From assembly GCF_020447265.1 (NCBI RefSeq), contig NZ_JAJADR010000006.1, positions 248,001 through 312,000 of the forward strand: a DNA stretch of 64,000 nt, read 5' to 3'. Of the stretch, positions 15,008 through 22,803 are shown in pieces (position 1 is the stretch's first letter; each line of letters begins with the position of its first letter). A program made the position numbers and the translations under genes. A model generated the notes under the pieces. The model saw nothing but the letters and a program-made list of their open reading frames with translations. It was not told the origin of the DNA and searched no databases. The DNA comes from Hymenobacter lucidus. GTDB lineage: Bacteria > Bacteroidota > Bacteroidia > Cytophagales > Hymenobacteraceae.

Positions 15008-15892
15008 CTAGGCATTGAGCAGCACGACGGTAGTGCCGCGCCGGATCCAGGTGCCGCTGTTGCGGCGGGGCTGGGCGCCGCCGTTGGCTTTGGGGGTGGT
15101 GGGCAGTTTTTTGGCGGCCGCGCCCAGCAGGCCGGGGGCATGCTGGGGGGCCGAGGCACTGAGCACCTGCCGGCCCAGCTCGGCGAGGCCGATGGTGGGG
15201 TTGCGCTGCACGGCCTGGGCGGCGCGCTTGGTCACGTCGTTGGCGAAGCCCACGAAGGAGCGGGCTATTTCCAGCTCCTGGTTTTCGGGGCTCAGGGTTT
15301 CGAGCTCCAGTCCGAAAATGCGCTGGGCGTTGCCCGCAATCCAGTCGCCGGCCTGGGTACCGGCCCAGTTGCCAGCCTTGCTGCCCGCCCAACTGCCGGC
15401 TTTGGTACCGGCCCAGCCGCCTACCTTGGCCCCGGTAGCGCCCAAGCGGCCACCCACGGCCGCGCCCAGCTTGCCCCCGAGCGAGGCGCCGGCCTGCCCA
15501 CCGTACTGGGTGGCGAGCTGGGGCAGGGTTTTCTTGCCGAAATCGACCAGGTACTGGCCCACGCTGCGGCCGGTGGGCGAGGCCACGAAGCGTGAGGCGG
15601 CCCCGGCCACGGTGCCGGCGGCCTTGCTCATTAAGTCGCCTAGGAACATATTCAGCTCCTGCTCGGTACTGATTTCGAGCAGCTGGTAGGCCATTTCTAG
15701 CTCCTGCTGCTCCTGGCTCTGGCTGGTTTCGTAGGTTTCCTGGCCAAACTCGTGGCCGAACTCCTGACCGAAAGCCTGCTCCATTTCCTGGCCAAACTCG
15801 CCCTGGGTTCCGTACTCGTACTCGTTTTCAAACTCCCCGGCTACGGGAGCGCCGTTTTCCAGCTCTTGTAGCGTCCGATCAATGTTGTGCAT
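15008..15892 (-). CDS. Glu/Gln-rich leader protein with Trp-Ala-Gly repeats (paralog A)
   Basis: This 294-residue protein is the first gene of the minus-strand cluster and a paralog of the next one. It has a Glu/Gln/Phe-rich leader (1-62, with EFGQEM, FGQEFGHEFGQE), the shared motif LEMAYQLLEISTEQELNMFLG (65-85), and a glycine-rich core. Four 8-residue repeats follow at 160-191 (WAGTKAGS, WAGSKAGN, WAGTQAGD, WIAGNAQR). Next are FGLELETLSPENQELEIARSFVGFAN (193-218), APQHAPGLL and a C-terminal GTWIRRGTTVVLLNA that parallels the end of paralog B. It is the first gene of its strand after a repeat-rich 405-bp region, where the cluster promoter probably lies. The function is unknown; the glycine-zipper pattern could mean self-assembly or membrane association. 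Confidence 0.82.
   Translation of the reverse strand: MHNIDRTLQELENGAPVAGEFENEYEYGTQGEFGQEMEQAFGQEFGHEFGQETYETSQSQEQQELEMAYQLLEISTEQELNMFLGDLMSKAAGTVAGAASRFVASPTGRSVGQYLVDFGKKTLPQLATQYGGQAGASLGGKLGAAVGGRLGATGAKVGGWAGTKAGSWAGSKAGNWAGTQAGDWIAGNAQRIFGLELETLSPENQELEIARSFVGFANDVTKRAAQAVQRNPTIGLAELGRQVLSASAPQHAPGLLGAAAKKLPTTPKANGGAQPRRNSGTWIRRGTTVVLLNA
15320..15415 (-). repeat. 24-bp tandem repeat inside paralog A
   Basis: Four consecutive 24-bp units encode W-A-G-[ST]-[KQ]-A-G-[SND], the last one degenerate (WIAGNAQR). Repeat number may vary between strains. The equivalent part of paralog B is shorter and lacks the Trp repeats. Confidence 0.8.
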
Positions 15893-16297
15893 GACTCAAG
15901 CGGTTAGGTTAGGGTGAAGGATAAATGCCTCCTCCCCTTTTCCAAACCGGGTGCCAGCCTGCCAAACCCCATTTCCAGCCCGCTACGGCCGCTGCCCCCG
16001 AAACCCGTTTCGCCCGGCCCCCAAACGAGGCAGCGGCGGCGAAATGTCTTTCGCCGCCGCTGCCATTGCGCGGTTCTACACCGCAGGGTCGCGGTAGTAT
16101 ACCGCAAGGGCGCGGTGCCCGACCGCAGGGTCGCGGTTAAGCATCGGAAAGTCGCGGTGCAGAACCGCAAGAGCGCGGTGCGCAACCGCCAGAACGCTGT
16201 ATAGACGCATACTTGCGTCTCGTTGTTGAACGATACACCCGCGCAATCGGGCACTTGAAACAATGCTCAGCAACGATTGAGACGCAAGTATGCGTCT
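15893..16297. other. 405-bp non-coding region with repeats
   Basis: No credible gene is present; the open frames here are low-complexity products of the tandem repeat. From left to right it holds the presumed promoter region of the Glu-rich cluster, a CGGCGGCGAAA/TTTCGCCGCCG inverted repeat near 16033-16060, the 21-bp tandem repeats, and a pair of inverted palindromic GACGCA elements ending at the HAD gene stop. Confidence 0.7.
16059..16205. repeat. 21-bp tandem repeat, about six and a half copies
   Basis: Units start at 16080, 16101, 16122, 16143, 16164 and 16185, with a diverged partial unit before. The consensus is close to ACCGCAAGGTCGCGGTGCNNA. Most units contain ACCGC-6 nt-GCGGT, so each can form a small hairpin. 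The period is a multiple of three, so repetitive 7-residue ORFs appear in several frames, but I see no start or composition that supports a gene. Confidence 0.85.
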
Positions 16298-16300
16298 CTA
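16202..16300. repeat. inverted pair of palindromic GACGCA elements (REP-like)
   Basis: TAGACGCATACTTGCGTCTCG at the left end and GAGACGCAAGTATGCGTCTCT at the right end are inverted copies of each other about 60 bp apart. Each copy is itself a palindrome (GACGCA-4 nt-TGCGTC). The right copy ends at the stop of the HAD gene. The layout resembles a REP pair. Confidence 0.7.
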
Positions 16301-16975
16301 CCGCAGGCGTCGCAGGGCCGGAATTTCCAGCAGGTGGCCCACAGTGTGCGTAGGCTGCAGGGCCCGGCACTCGGCTTCCTCGCCGAAGCCGAAAGAGACC
16401 CAGCAGGAGTCGATGCGGCTGTTGTGGGCAAACTGCAGGTCGGCTGTGGTGTCGCCTACCATCAGGATTCTATCGGCGGGCACTTCGGGGAAGCGGGGCT
16501 GCACCACTTCGTGAAACACCATGGGGTCGGGCTTTTTGGCCAGCTGCTTTTCCGGCATCGTACCATCGCCAACTACCAGGGCCACGAAGGGCAGCAGGCC
16601 GAGCTGGGCCAGGGAGGCTTCGAGCACCGCCGCGCCCTTGTTGCTGAGCACCCCAATGGTGACGCCCTGGGCCGCGAGCTGCCCAAACAGGGCCAGCGCC
16701 CCGGGAAAGGGCGTCACCAGCGGTTCGGCCTCCTGGGCGTAAATAGTGCGGTACGTTACCACCCATTCCGCCACCTCGGCCGCCGACAGCGCCGGCAGCA
16801 GCTCCCGAAACATGTCGCCCAGCACCAGCCCTTTGTTGATAGTCGCCTGCAATACCTCGGGCGCGGGCGCGGCTGTCTGGTAGTGGCTGAAGGTACGCTC
16901 AAAGCTGAAGACGATGGCGCGGCGGGTGTCGCAGAGCGTGCCGTCGTAATCGAAGAGAAACAGGGAGTACGGCAT
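16298..16975 (-). CDS. HAD-superfamily phosphatase (phosphoglycolate phosphatase-like)
   Basis: This 225-residue soluble protein has all four HAD motifs: FDYDGTLCDT (nucleophile and acid Asp), VLSNKG (motif II, with S in place of the usual S/T position), KKPDPMVF (motif III lysine) and ILMVGDTTADLQFAHN (motif IV). The helical cap lies at about 16-90. This layout fits phosphoglycolate phosphatases and related housekeeping sugar-phosphate phosphatases; the precise substrate cannot be read. It has no operon partner: a TonB-type receptor gene lies 107 bp upstream on the same strand. The identification as HAD hydrolase is solid, and the gph-like assignment is tentative. Confidence 0.87.
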   Translation of the reverse strand: MPYSLFLFDYDGTLCDTRRAIVFSFERTFSHYQTAAPAPEVLQATINKGLVLGDMFRELLPALSAAEVAEWVVTYRTIYAQEAEPLVTPFPGALALFGQLAAQGVTIGVLSNKGAAVLEASLAQLGLLPFVALVVGDGTMPEKQLAKKPDPMVFHEVVQPRFPEVPADRILMVGDTTADLQFAHNSRIDSCWVSFGFGEEAECRALQPTHTVGHLLEIPALRRLR

Positions 16976-17082
16976 GAAGCGGGGCTACGGGTAAAAGCTT
17001 CGTAAGCTACGACGCCTTAGCTGATTGGGCACCATTCCCACCCGCCATCCGCGTTGAATTCGCCTTACCCTCCCCCCGCTGG

Positions 17083-19482
17083 CTAGTTGCGGTTGCTGCT
17101 CCGGGCCTGCCGGATAGCCTGCCCATCCTGCAGGTTGAAGCGGTAGGTAAAGCTGAGCCGGTAGCGGGCCGCGTTGGGGCTGCTGACCTGGTTGAACACG
17201 TAATCCGGGCCGGTAGTCTGGGTGCGGGTCTGGTTGGAGTCGAAAACGTTGCTGCCGTCCAGCACCAGCGTGGCTTTATCGCGCAGCAGGTTTTTGCTTA
17301 CAGCCACATTCACGAAATGAATAGCGCTGGTGCGGGTCTGGGCGTTGCGCTGGGCCCCGTTGACGTTGTAGCGGGCCTGCACGCCCAGCTTCAGCGGCAG
17401 TTTCAGCTGGGTGCTAAGGCGGCCCGTCAGCGTCTGGCTGCTGAAGGCAAAGTCCTGCTCCCGGTAGCGGCCCTGCTGGGTAAAGGTGTACAGGTTGAGC
17501 TCGGTATTGAAGCTGAGCCACTTTAGCGGGTTGTAGAGCACCGACAGCTCCAGGCCCCGCCGGGTTTCGCGGCTCAGGTTGATGGGCGTACTGATAAAGG
17601 TGCCCGTCGCGTCGCGGTAGGTGTAGGTCTGGATAAAGCCGCTGGTCTGCTGGTAGTACACGGAGGGGTTCAGGGTGAGCGTGGTCCAGTTGCGCAGCAG
17701 GCCCAGCTCCAGCACATCGGCGTAGGAAGGGTTCAGGTCGGGGTTGCCCACGTATTGCGCGTTCAGGTCGGTCAGCTCGTTGAACGGGTAGAGCATCCAG
17801 ATGGTGGGCCGGTTGATGCGGCGGCTGTAGTTGAGCTGGGTGGTCAGGCCTTCACCGAGCTGGTAGCCCAGGTTCAGGGTCGGAAACAGGCGGTGGTAGT
17901 TCTTCTCGTTGTTGTAGCGGCCTTCCTCGTCGCGGATGGTGATGCGCGTCAGCTCGGCCCGCAGGCCCAGCAGGTACGACAGCTTTTTCACTTTGCTGCC
18001 CCACTGCGCGTACCCGCTGCTGATGAGCTCGTCGTAGCGCAGCTGGTTGTCGATGCCCCGGAACACGGCCCATTCCGCGCCCTGCTCCTGCTCGGCCCCG
18101 AAGTTACTGGTTACCTGCCGGCCCTCGGCCTTGAGCCCAAATTCCACCGTGCTTTGCTTGCCAAGCGGCTGCACCAGGTCGGTTTGCATCAGCAAGTCCT
18201 TGCTGGCCCCCACCGAGCCGGTCCGAATGCCGGGCAGGGCCTGCGCCTGGGGGTAGAGCCGGTTCGTGGCCAGCTGCCAGCTTTTGTCGCTGTTCCAGAA
18301 ATCATACTGCACGTCCACCGTGTATTTGCGGCCGGCCTGGGCAAAGAGCCGGGTGTAATTCAGCTCCAGCTGGTTGTAGCTCCGGCTTTCCCACGATTCG
18401 CCCTGGCGCTGCAAGGTACTGTCGGTTTGCCCCGCGCCATTCAGGTACGCGTAGTCCAGCCAGGTCTTGTCGTGGTCCTTGGTGTCGTTTTTCAGAAAGG
18501 CGGCGGTGATGGTGTTGTGGTCGTTGATGAAATAATCGGCGCCCACGTAGAGCACGCGCCCGTCGTCGTGCCGGTTTTCGCGCTGCCGCTGCTGCAGGCT
18601 GGCCGGGCGCCCGTCGGCGAGGCCCGTTGCCTGGTCGGTGCGGTAGCGGCCCCGGTAGTCGGACCAGCGCAGGCCGGCCGTGGCAAACAGGTTGACTTTC
18701 GCTGATTTAAAGGTCAGGCTCGGAGTCAGGCGGGTGTCGTTGGGCAGGCCACCCACCAGGCGCACCTGTCCGCCCAGGCCGGGCTGCTTGTTTTTCTTCA
18801 GGATGACGTTGATGATGCCCGCGCTGCCGGCTGCGTCGTAGCGGGCCGAGGGGTTGGTAATAACTTCCACCCGTTCAATCTGGGACGCCGGAATCTGGTC
18901 CAGGCCGTTGCTCTGCGTCAGGCCCGAGCGGCGGCCGTTGATGAGCACCGTCACGTTGGCATTACCGCGCAAGCTGATGCCGCCCCCGGGGCTCACCGCC
19001 ACCGAGGGCACCCCGTTGAGCACGTCGTGACCCGAGCCGCCCTGCGAGAGAATGTCCTTGCCCACTTCAAACACCTTTTTATCGAGCTGCAAGCTCACGG
19101 TGGGCTTTTCGCCCGTCACGGTTACCTCGCCCAGCTGGGTGGTTACCGGTTGCAGCTTAATCGGGCCCAGGTCGAGCCGGCTGCCCGCCGCCAGGGGCTG
19201 GCTCAGGGTTTGGTAGCCCATAAAGCGGAACTCCACCGTGAGCGGGCCCGCCGGAATTCCGTCGAGCCGGAAGCCACCGGCCTCGTCGCTGATGCCGCCG
19301 GTAACGAGCTGCGCTGCCGCGTCCAGCACGTTAATGGTGGCGTAGGGCACCGCCGCGCCGGAGCCGGCATCGAGCAGCTTGCCGGTCAGGGCGTGGCCTT
19401 TGCCGGGGGCGGTGGTGGGTTGCTGCGCACCGGCAGTCAGGCCCAGCAGCAGGAAAAGACAGAGGTAGAACCAGGTTTTCAT
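17083..19482 (-). CDS. TonB-dependent receptor-type outer-membrane beta-barrel protein
   Basis: The start is the ATG at 19480-19482, because MKTWFYLCLFLLLGLTAGAQQ is a clear signal peptide; the open frame runs 45 bp further upstream. The 799-residue product has a carboxypeptidase-regulatory-like domain at about 28-115 (ALTGKLLDAGSGAAVPYATINV). A plug region follows (EVTVTGEKPTVSLQLDKKVFEVG, HDVLNGVPSVAVSPGGGISLRGNANVTVLINGRRSG, ERVEVITNPSARYDAAGSAGIINVIL), then a long barrel (GNPDLNPSYADVLELGL) ending in a Phe-rich strand (YRLSFTYRFNLQDGQ). It is the same family as the receptor at 2539-5058. It is divergent from the LytS/LytTR genes, with only 109 bp between the start codons, so co-regulation is possible. 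Confidence 0.9.
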   Translation of the reverse strand: MKTWFYLCLFLLLGLTAGAQQPTTAPGKGHALTGKLLDAGSGAAVPYATINVLDAAAQLVTGGISDEAGGFRLDGIPAGPLTVEFRFMGYQTLSQPLAAGSRLDLGPIKLQPVTTQLGEVTVTGEKPTVSLQLDKKVFEVGKDILSQGGSGHDVLNGVPSVAVSPGGGISLRGNANVTVLINGRRSGLTQSNGLDQIPASQIERVEVITNPSARYDAAGSAGIINVILKKNKQPGLGGQVRLVGGLPNDTRLTPSLTFKSAKVNLFATAGLRWSDYRGRYRTDQATGLADGRPASLQQRQRENRHDDGRVLYVGADYFINDHNTITAAFLKNDTKDHDKTWLDYAYLNGAGQTDSTLQRQGESWESRSYNQLELNYTRLFAQAGRKYTVDVQYDFWNSDKSWQLATNRLYPQAQALPGIRTGSVGASKDLLMQTDLVQPLGKQSTVEFGLKAEGRQVTSNFGAEQEQGAEWAVFRGIDNQLRYDELISSGYAQWGSKVKKLSYLLGLRAELTRITIRDEEGRYNNEKNYHRLFPTLNLGYQLGEGLTTQLNYSRRINRPTIWMLYPFNELTDLNAQYVGNPDLNPSYADVLELGLLRNWTTLTLNPSVYYQQTSGFIQTYTYRDATGTFISTPINLSRETRRGLELSVLYNPLKWLSFNTELNLYTFTQQGRYREQDFAFSSQTLTGRLSTQLKLPLKLGVQARYNVNGAQRNAQTRTSAIHFVNVAVSKNLLRDKATLVLDGSNVFDSNQTRTQTTGPDYVFNQVSSPNAARYRLSFTYRFNLQDGQAIRQARSSNRN

Positions 19483-19579
19483 GGTCCAAGAGTACGGGGT
19501 ACCGGGCCAGCTCCCGAGCGAATACATGCCAACAGCTCTATATGTTAATGAACGACACGAGCCGCGCAGCCGCCCGCCT

Positions 19580-19587
19580 TACCTTTG
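19580..19587 (+). promoter_or_regulatory. TACCTTTG -7 element abutting the kinase start codon
   Basis: TACCTTTG fits the Bacteroidota -7 consensus TAnnTTTG and ends four bases before the ATG at 19592. Transcription starting a few bases downstream would yield a leaderless or nearly leaderless mRNA. No clear TTG at -33 is visible. Confidence 0.5.
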
Positions 19588-19591
19588 GGGT

Positions 19592-21265
19592 ATGTACCGA
19601 CTCAGTGTGTTCCTGTGCTTGCTGCTGACTTTAGGGTCCTGTCAACCGGATGTGGAGTTTGAATCGTCCGGAGCCGTTTTCCGCACCGGCGACAACCCGC
19701 AGTGGGCCGCCCCAGGCTACGACGACGCCGGCTGGCGGACCGAGCGGGGCACCACCGGCAGCCAGGTTTTCTGGGTGCGCCACCACGTATTGCTGCCGCA
19801 CTGGGATTCTACCGCGGCGCTGGGGCTGGTAGTGCGGTCCTTCGGCGGGTTTGACGTGTACTGGGACGGCACCCGCATTGGCCGCAATGGGCAGCCCGCC
19901 ACCGCGACGCGGGCGGAAGTACCCGGCACCGAAACCAGCTACTATCTGGTGCCGGCGGCGCTAGCCAAGCCCGGCCCGCACGTAGTGGCCCTGCGCGCCA
20001 CGCAGGTCTACCAGGCAGCTGAGCAGCGTTTCAGCGACGTAAAGCTGCACAGCTACCCCCGCCTGCTGCGCGACCCGCTGCTGATTATGGCCTTCGTCAA
20101 CCTGATGGCCGGGGCTCTGCTGCTGGCGGCTATTTACTACCTGTTTCTTTTCAGCAGCAGCCGTCAGAAGGACTATGGCACCCTGATCTTTAGCACTATT
20201 TGCCTGCTGTGTTTCGCGCTGCTGATGGTGGAGTACGTCAAGTTTTACGTGGACATCCCCTACCCCCGCTTTTACACCCGGCTGACCATCATCGGGCTGC
20301 TCACGTTTGCCATTGCCCTGCTGGTGCCGCTGTACTTTACCATTCAGTTCGGCCTGCCGCGCAAGGGCCTCGTGGCGGGCGGGCTGCTGGTCGTACTCAG
20401 TGGCATTTACGGGCTCAACTACCCGCACTACGACCAGACGGCCATTTACCTGAGCCAGGCCATGTGGCTTGCCTCGCTGCTGGTGGTGGTGCTGGCTATC
20501 CGGCAGCGGGCCAAAGGCAGCCGCCTGGTGCTGGCGGGTCTGCTGGCCAGCGCCGTGACGCACTACTTCCTGTACTTCGATTATAGCCTCTACATCACCT
20601 TCACCGTTATTCTGCTGTGCATGCTTTACCTGCACGCGCTGCGGGTGCGGGTGGTGGAAAACGAGCGACAGGCGGCCCAGCAGCTCTCCTCGCGCCTGAA
20701 GCTGGAACTGCTCAAAAAGCATATTCAGCCCCATTTCATCAAGAACACGCTCACCTCGATGCTCGATTGGGTGGAAGAGTCGCCCAAACAAGGAGCCGTT
20801 TTTATTCAGGCCCTGGCCCGGGAGTTTGACTTGCTCAACGACATGGCCGAAGCCACCCTGATTCCCATCGGCCAGGAGCTGGAGCTTTGCCAGCACCATT
20901 TGCAGGTGATGCAGTTTCGCAAAGAAGTGCGCTACGAGCTGGAGCAGTCGGGCCTGAACCCGGAGGAGCTGATTCCGCCGGCCATTTTCCATACCATCCT
21001 CGAAAATGGCATCACCCACAGCATACCGGCCGCCGATGGCTCCATCCGGTTCAGAATCAGCGCTGAACCCTGCGCTACCGGCCGCACCTATGCGCTGCTC
21101 ACCCGTGCCCGGAACCGGCCCGCCGAGCCGGGTGCCAAAGTGGGCAACGGCACCGGGCTGCAGTACATTAAGGCCCGCCTGACGGAAAGCTACGGCACAG
21201 GCTGGCGGCTGCACTCGGGCGCGGTGCCCGAAGGCTGGCTCACCTCCATTACGATTAGTCACTAA
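19592..21265 (+). CDS. LytS-type sensor histidine kinase with lipoprotein-like N-terminus
   Basis: I start at the ATG at 19592, since MYRLSVFLCLLLTLGSC is a lipoprotein-type signal; the frame is open 111 bp further up. The 557-residue protein has an extracytoplasmic beta domain (about 20-165, resembling galactose-binding or 7TMR-DISM extracellular domains). Seven or so hydrophobic helices follow (about 170-375), then a His_kinase domain: LLKKHIQPHFIKNTLTSML (phospho-acceptor His), ILENGITHSI (N box) and GNGTGLQYIKARL (G box). The H box differs from the usual NPHFLFNxLN. It should sense an envelope signal and phosphorylate the response regulator 13 bp downstream. It is divergent from a TonB-type receptor. 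Confidence 0.88.
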   Translation: MYRLSVFLCLLLTLGSCQPDVEFESSGAVFRTGDNPQWAAPGYDDAGWRTERGTTGSQVFWVRHHVLLPHWDSTAALGLVVRSFGGFDVYWDGTRIGRNGQPATATRAEVPGTETSYYLVPAALAKPGPHVVALRATQVYQAAEQRFSDVKLHSYPRLLRDPLLIMAFVNLMAGALLLAAIYYLFLFSSSRQKDYGTLIFSTICLLCFALLMVEYVKFYVDIPYPRFYTRLTIIGLLTFAIALLVPLYFTIQFGLPRKGLVAGGLLVVLSGIYGLNYPHYDQTAIYLSQAMWLASLLVVVLAIRQRAKGSRLVLAGLLASAVTHYFLYFDYSLYITFTVILLCMLYLHALRVRVVENERQAAQQLSSRLKLELLKKHIQPHFIKNTLTSMLDWVEESPKQGAVFIQALAREFDLLNDMAEATLIPIGQELELCQHHLQVMQFRKEVRYELEQSGLNPEELIPPAIFHTILENGITHSIPAADGSIRFRISAEPCATGRTYALLTRARNRPAEPGAKVGNGTGLQYIKARLTESYGTGWRLHSGAVPEGWLTSITISH

Positions 21266-21278
21266 CCAGCCCGGCCCG

Positions 21279-21977
21279 ATGAGAATTGTACTGGTAGAAG
21301 ATGAGGCCCGCATTGCCCGCCGCCTGGAGCGCATGACGCGGGAGTATTTCGGCAATCAACTGCAGCAGCTGGTCGTCTGCGACTCGGTAACCGAGGCCTT
21401 GCAGGCCCTGGACGCCACCGCCCCCGACCTGGTGCTGCTCGACCTGAACCTGAACGGGCAGGATGGTTTCAGCCTGCTGGCCAATGCGGCGGCCGGGGCG
21501 TTTCATACCATCATTATTTCGGCCTACACCGACAAGGCCATTACCGCCTTTGCCTACGGCGTGCTGGATTTTGTGCCCAAGCCGTTTGGGGAAGAGCGGC
21601 TGTTTCAGGCCTTTGCCCGGCTGGCTACCGCCGAGAAAAAGCCCGACGGCGGCCTGCGGTTTCTGGCCGTCAAAAAGCACGGCGACATCGTCTTGCTCGA
21701 CATTCAGGAGTTGCGCTATATCAAAGGGGCCGGCATCTACTCGGAGCTGCACCTACAGAATGGCAAAAAGGAGCTGCACGACAAGTCGCTGGAAAAGCTG
21801 GTCCAGCTGCTGCCCGCTTCCTTCGAGCGAATCCACAAGTCCTACATCGTGCCTATTGCCCAGGCCGAGCGAATTCTGGTGCAGGAAGGCAGCCGTTACC
21901 ACTTGCAGCTCAAAAACGGAGAGCTGCTGCCCATTGGCCGCTCCCGCTACAAGGAACTCAAGGCCAAGCTTATTTAG
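21279..21977 (+). CDS. LytTR-family response regulator
   Basis: This 232-residue two-domain regulator pairs with the kinase 13 bp upstream. The receiver (1-120) has VEDEARIA (acidic pair), VLLDLNLNGQDG (phospho-Asp), IIISAYTDKA (Thr/Ser) and VLDFVPKPFG (Lys). The LytTR DNA-binding domain follows at about 132-232 (FLAVKKHGDIVLLDIQELRYIKGAGIYSELHL, FERIHKSYIVPIAQ, LPIGRSRYKELKAKL). LytTR regulators usually bind pairs of direct repeats; the likely target is its own operon or the divergent receptor gene. All functional residues are intact. Confidence 0.92.
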   Translation: MRIVLVEDEARIARRLERMTREYFGNQLQQLVVCDSVTEALQALDATAPDLVLLDLNLNGQDGFSLLANAAAGAFHTIIISAYTDKAITAFAYGVLDFVPKPFGEERLFQAFARLATAEKKPDGGLRFLAVKKHGDIVLLDIQELRYIKGAGIYSELHLQNGKKELHDKSLEKLVQLLPASFERIHKSYIVPIAQAERILVQEGSRYHLQLKNGELLPIGRSRYKELKAKLI

Positions 21978-22195
21978 CCGGGCACCTGTCAAGAGCTGCA
22001 GGCACCAGCCTACAACTCGCCTGGAGCAACACAAAATAGTACTGGGCCTATATGGCCCGGAGCTTCACTAGCTTCGGCAGGCTCCTAGGAAATGGAAGCA
22101 CAGTTTCCATTTCCCCACAAAAACCGCGGCCGCAGCTTGCGCAGCTAACAGAAAAGGGCGCCTCAACAGGTACCTTTTTTGTTTAAGATGGGTTT

Positions 22196-22717
22196 TTACG
22201 CTACTCCATTTGCCTGCAGGTCTTCCCAAGTACCTTCCGTTAGATTTAGTCTGACGTTGAAAAAACAATTGCCGCCATCTGTTATATCTACAATTTCCCT
22301 TTTCCAATTAGGAAAATCAGCTTCGTCACTACAAAAACAATTTACCCATACTGTTTTAACGCCTTTGCTATTCACGCTTACGACCAACTGCTTCTTATAG
22401 GCAGACAGGTCGATGACGTAATTTTCCTTGCGAAAAGGTATTTCTGAATGCGTCTTGTGCATATCTGCATAGTCTGCTTCCGCTGCTCTATTAAACTCGG
22501 CAACACAGGCTTTCAACAAACTATCTACCTGGTTCAGCTCCACAGCCGAAACCAGATCTGGGTGGAGAGTCGGTATGACTATGAAATCTGTAAGCGTAGT
22601 TTTCGGCTTATACTCAAGCTTTGCAGGAATCGGCAAATGGCTTTGAGGCTCTATTTTACTATCCGGAGAGTTACAGCCGCTCATCAAAGTCAAGCATAGT
22701 ATAGATAAAGCTTTCAT
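22196..22717 (-). CDS. hypothetical lipoprotein
   Basis: The ATG at 22715-22717 begins MKALSILCLTLMSGCNSPDS, a lipoprotein signal with the lipobox MSGC; this start is preferred over the upstream open frame. The mature part of about 155 residues has no domain I recognise. It contains two close Cys residues (VNCFCSDE) and a third Cys (GGNCFF). Base composition is more AT-rich than its neighbours, suggesting a lineage-specific or acquired gene. It is downstream of porX on the opposite side of an intergenic gap and shares the strand of porX, but with no sign of functional linkage. Confidence 0.72.
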   Translation of the reverse strand: MKALSILCLTLMSGCNSPDSKIEPQSHLPIPAKLEYKPKTTLTDFIVIPTLHPDLVSAVELNQVDSLLKACVAEFNRAAEADYADMHKTHSEIPFRKENYVIDLSAYKKQLVVSVNSKGVKTVWVNCFCSDEADFPNWKREIVDITDGGNCFFNVRLNLTEGTWEDLQANGVA

Positions 22718-22803
22718 ATTTCGGCTTTTACTGATAAGACACAATAGCGGCGGGCCTCCGAAGAAACCCGCCGCTACCAATGTATCTAAAAACTTAACTC
22801 CCG

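Noticed and set aside
7566..15892. Extracellular contractile injection system or phage-tail cluster
   Set aside because: There are no sheath, tube, baseplate, LysM-hub or AAA+ genes. Only the Glu-rich proteins and the protease could superficially suggest it.
16059..16205. CRISPR array
   Set aside because: The units are directly adjacent 21-bp repeats without unique spacers, and there are no cas genes.
15904..16263. Open frames with 7-residue repeats across the 21-bp tandem repeats
   Set aside because: All frames are open because the repeat unit is a multiple of three without stops. Composition is extreme and no start or neighbour supports a gene.
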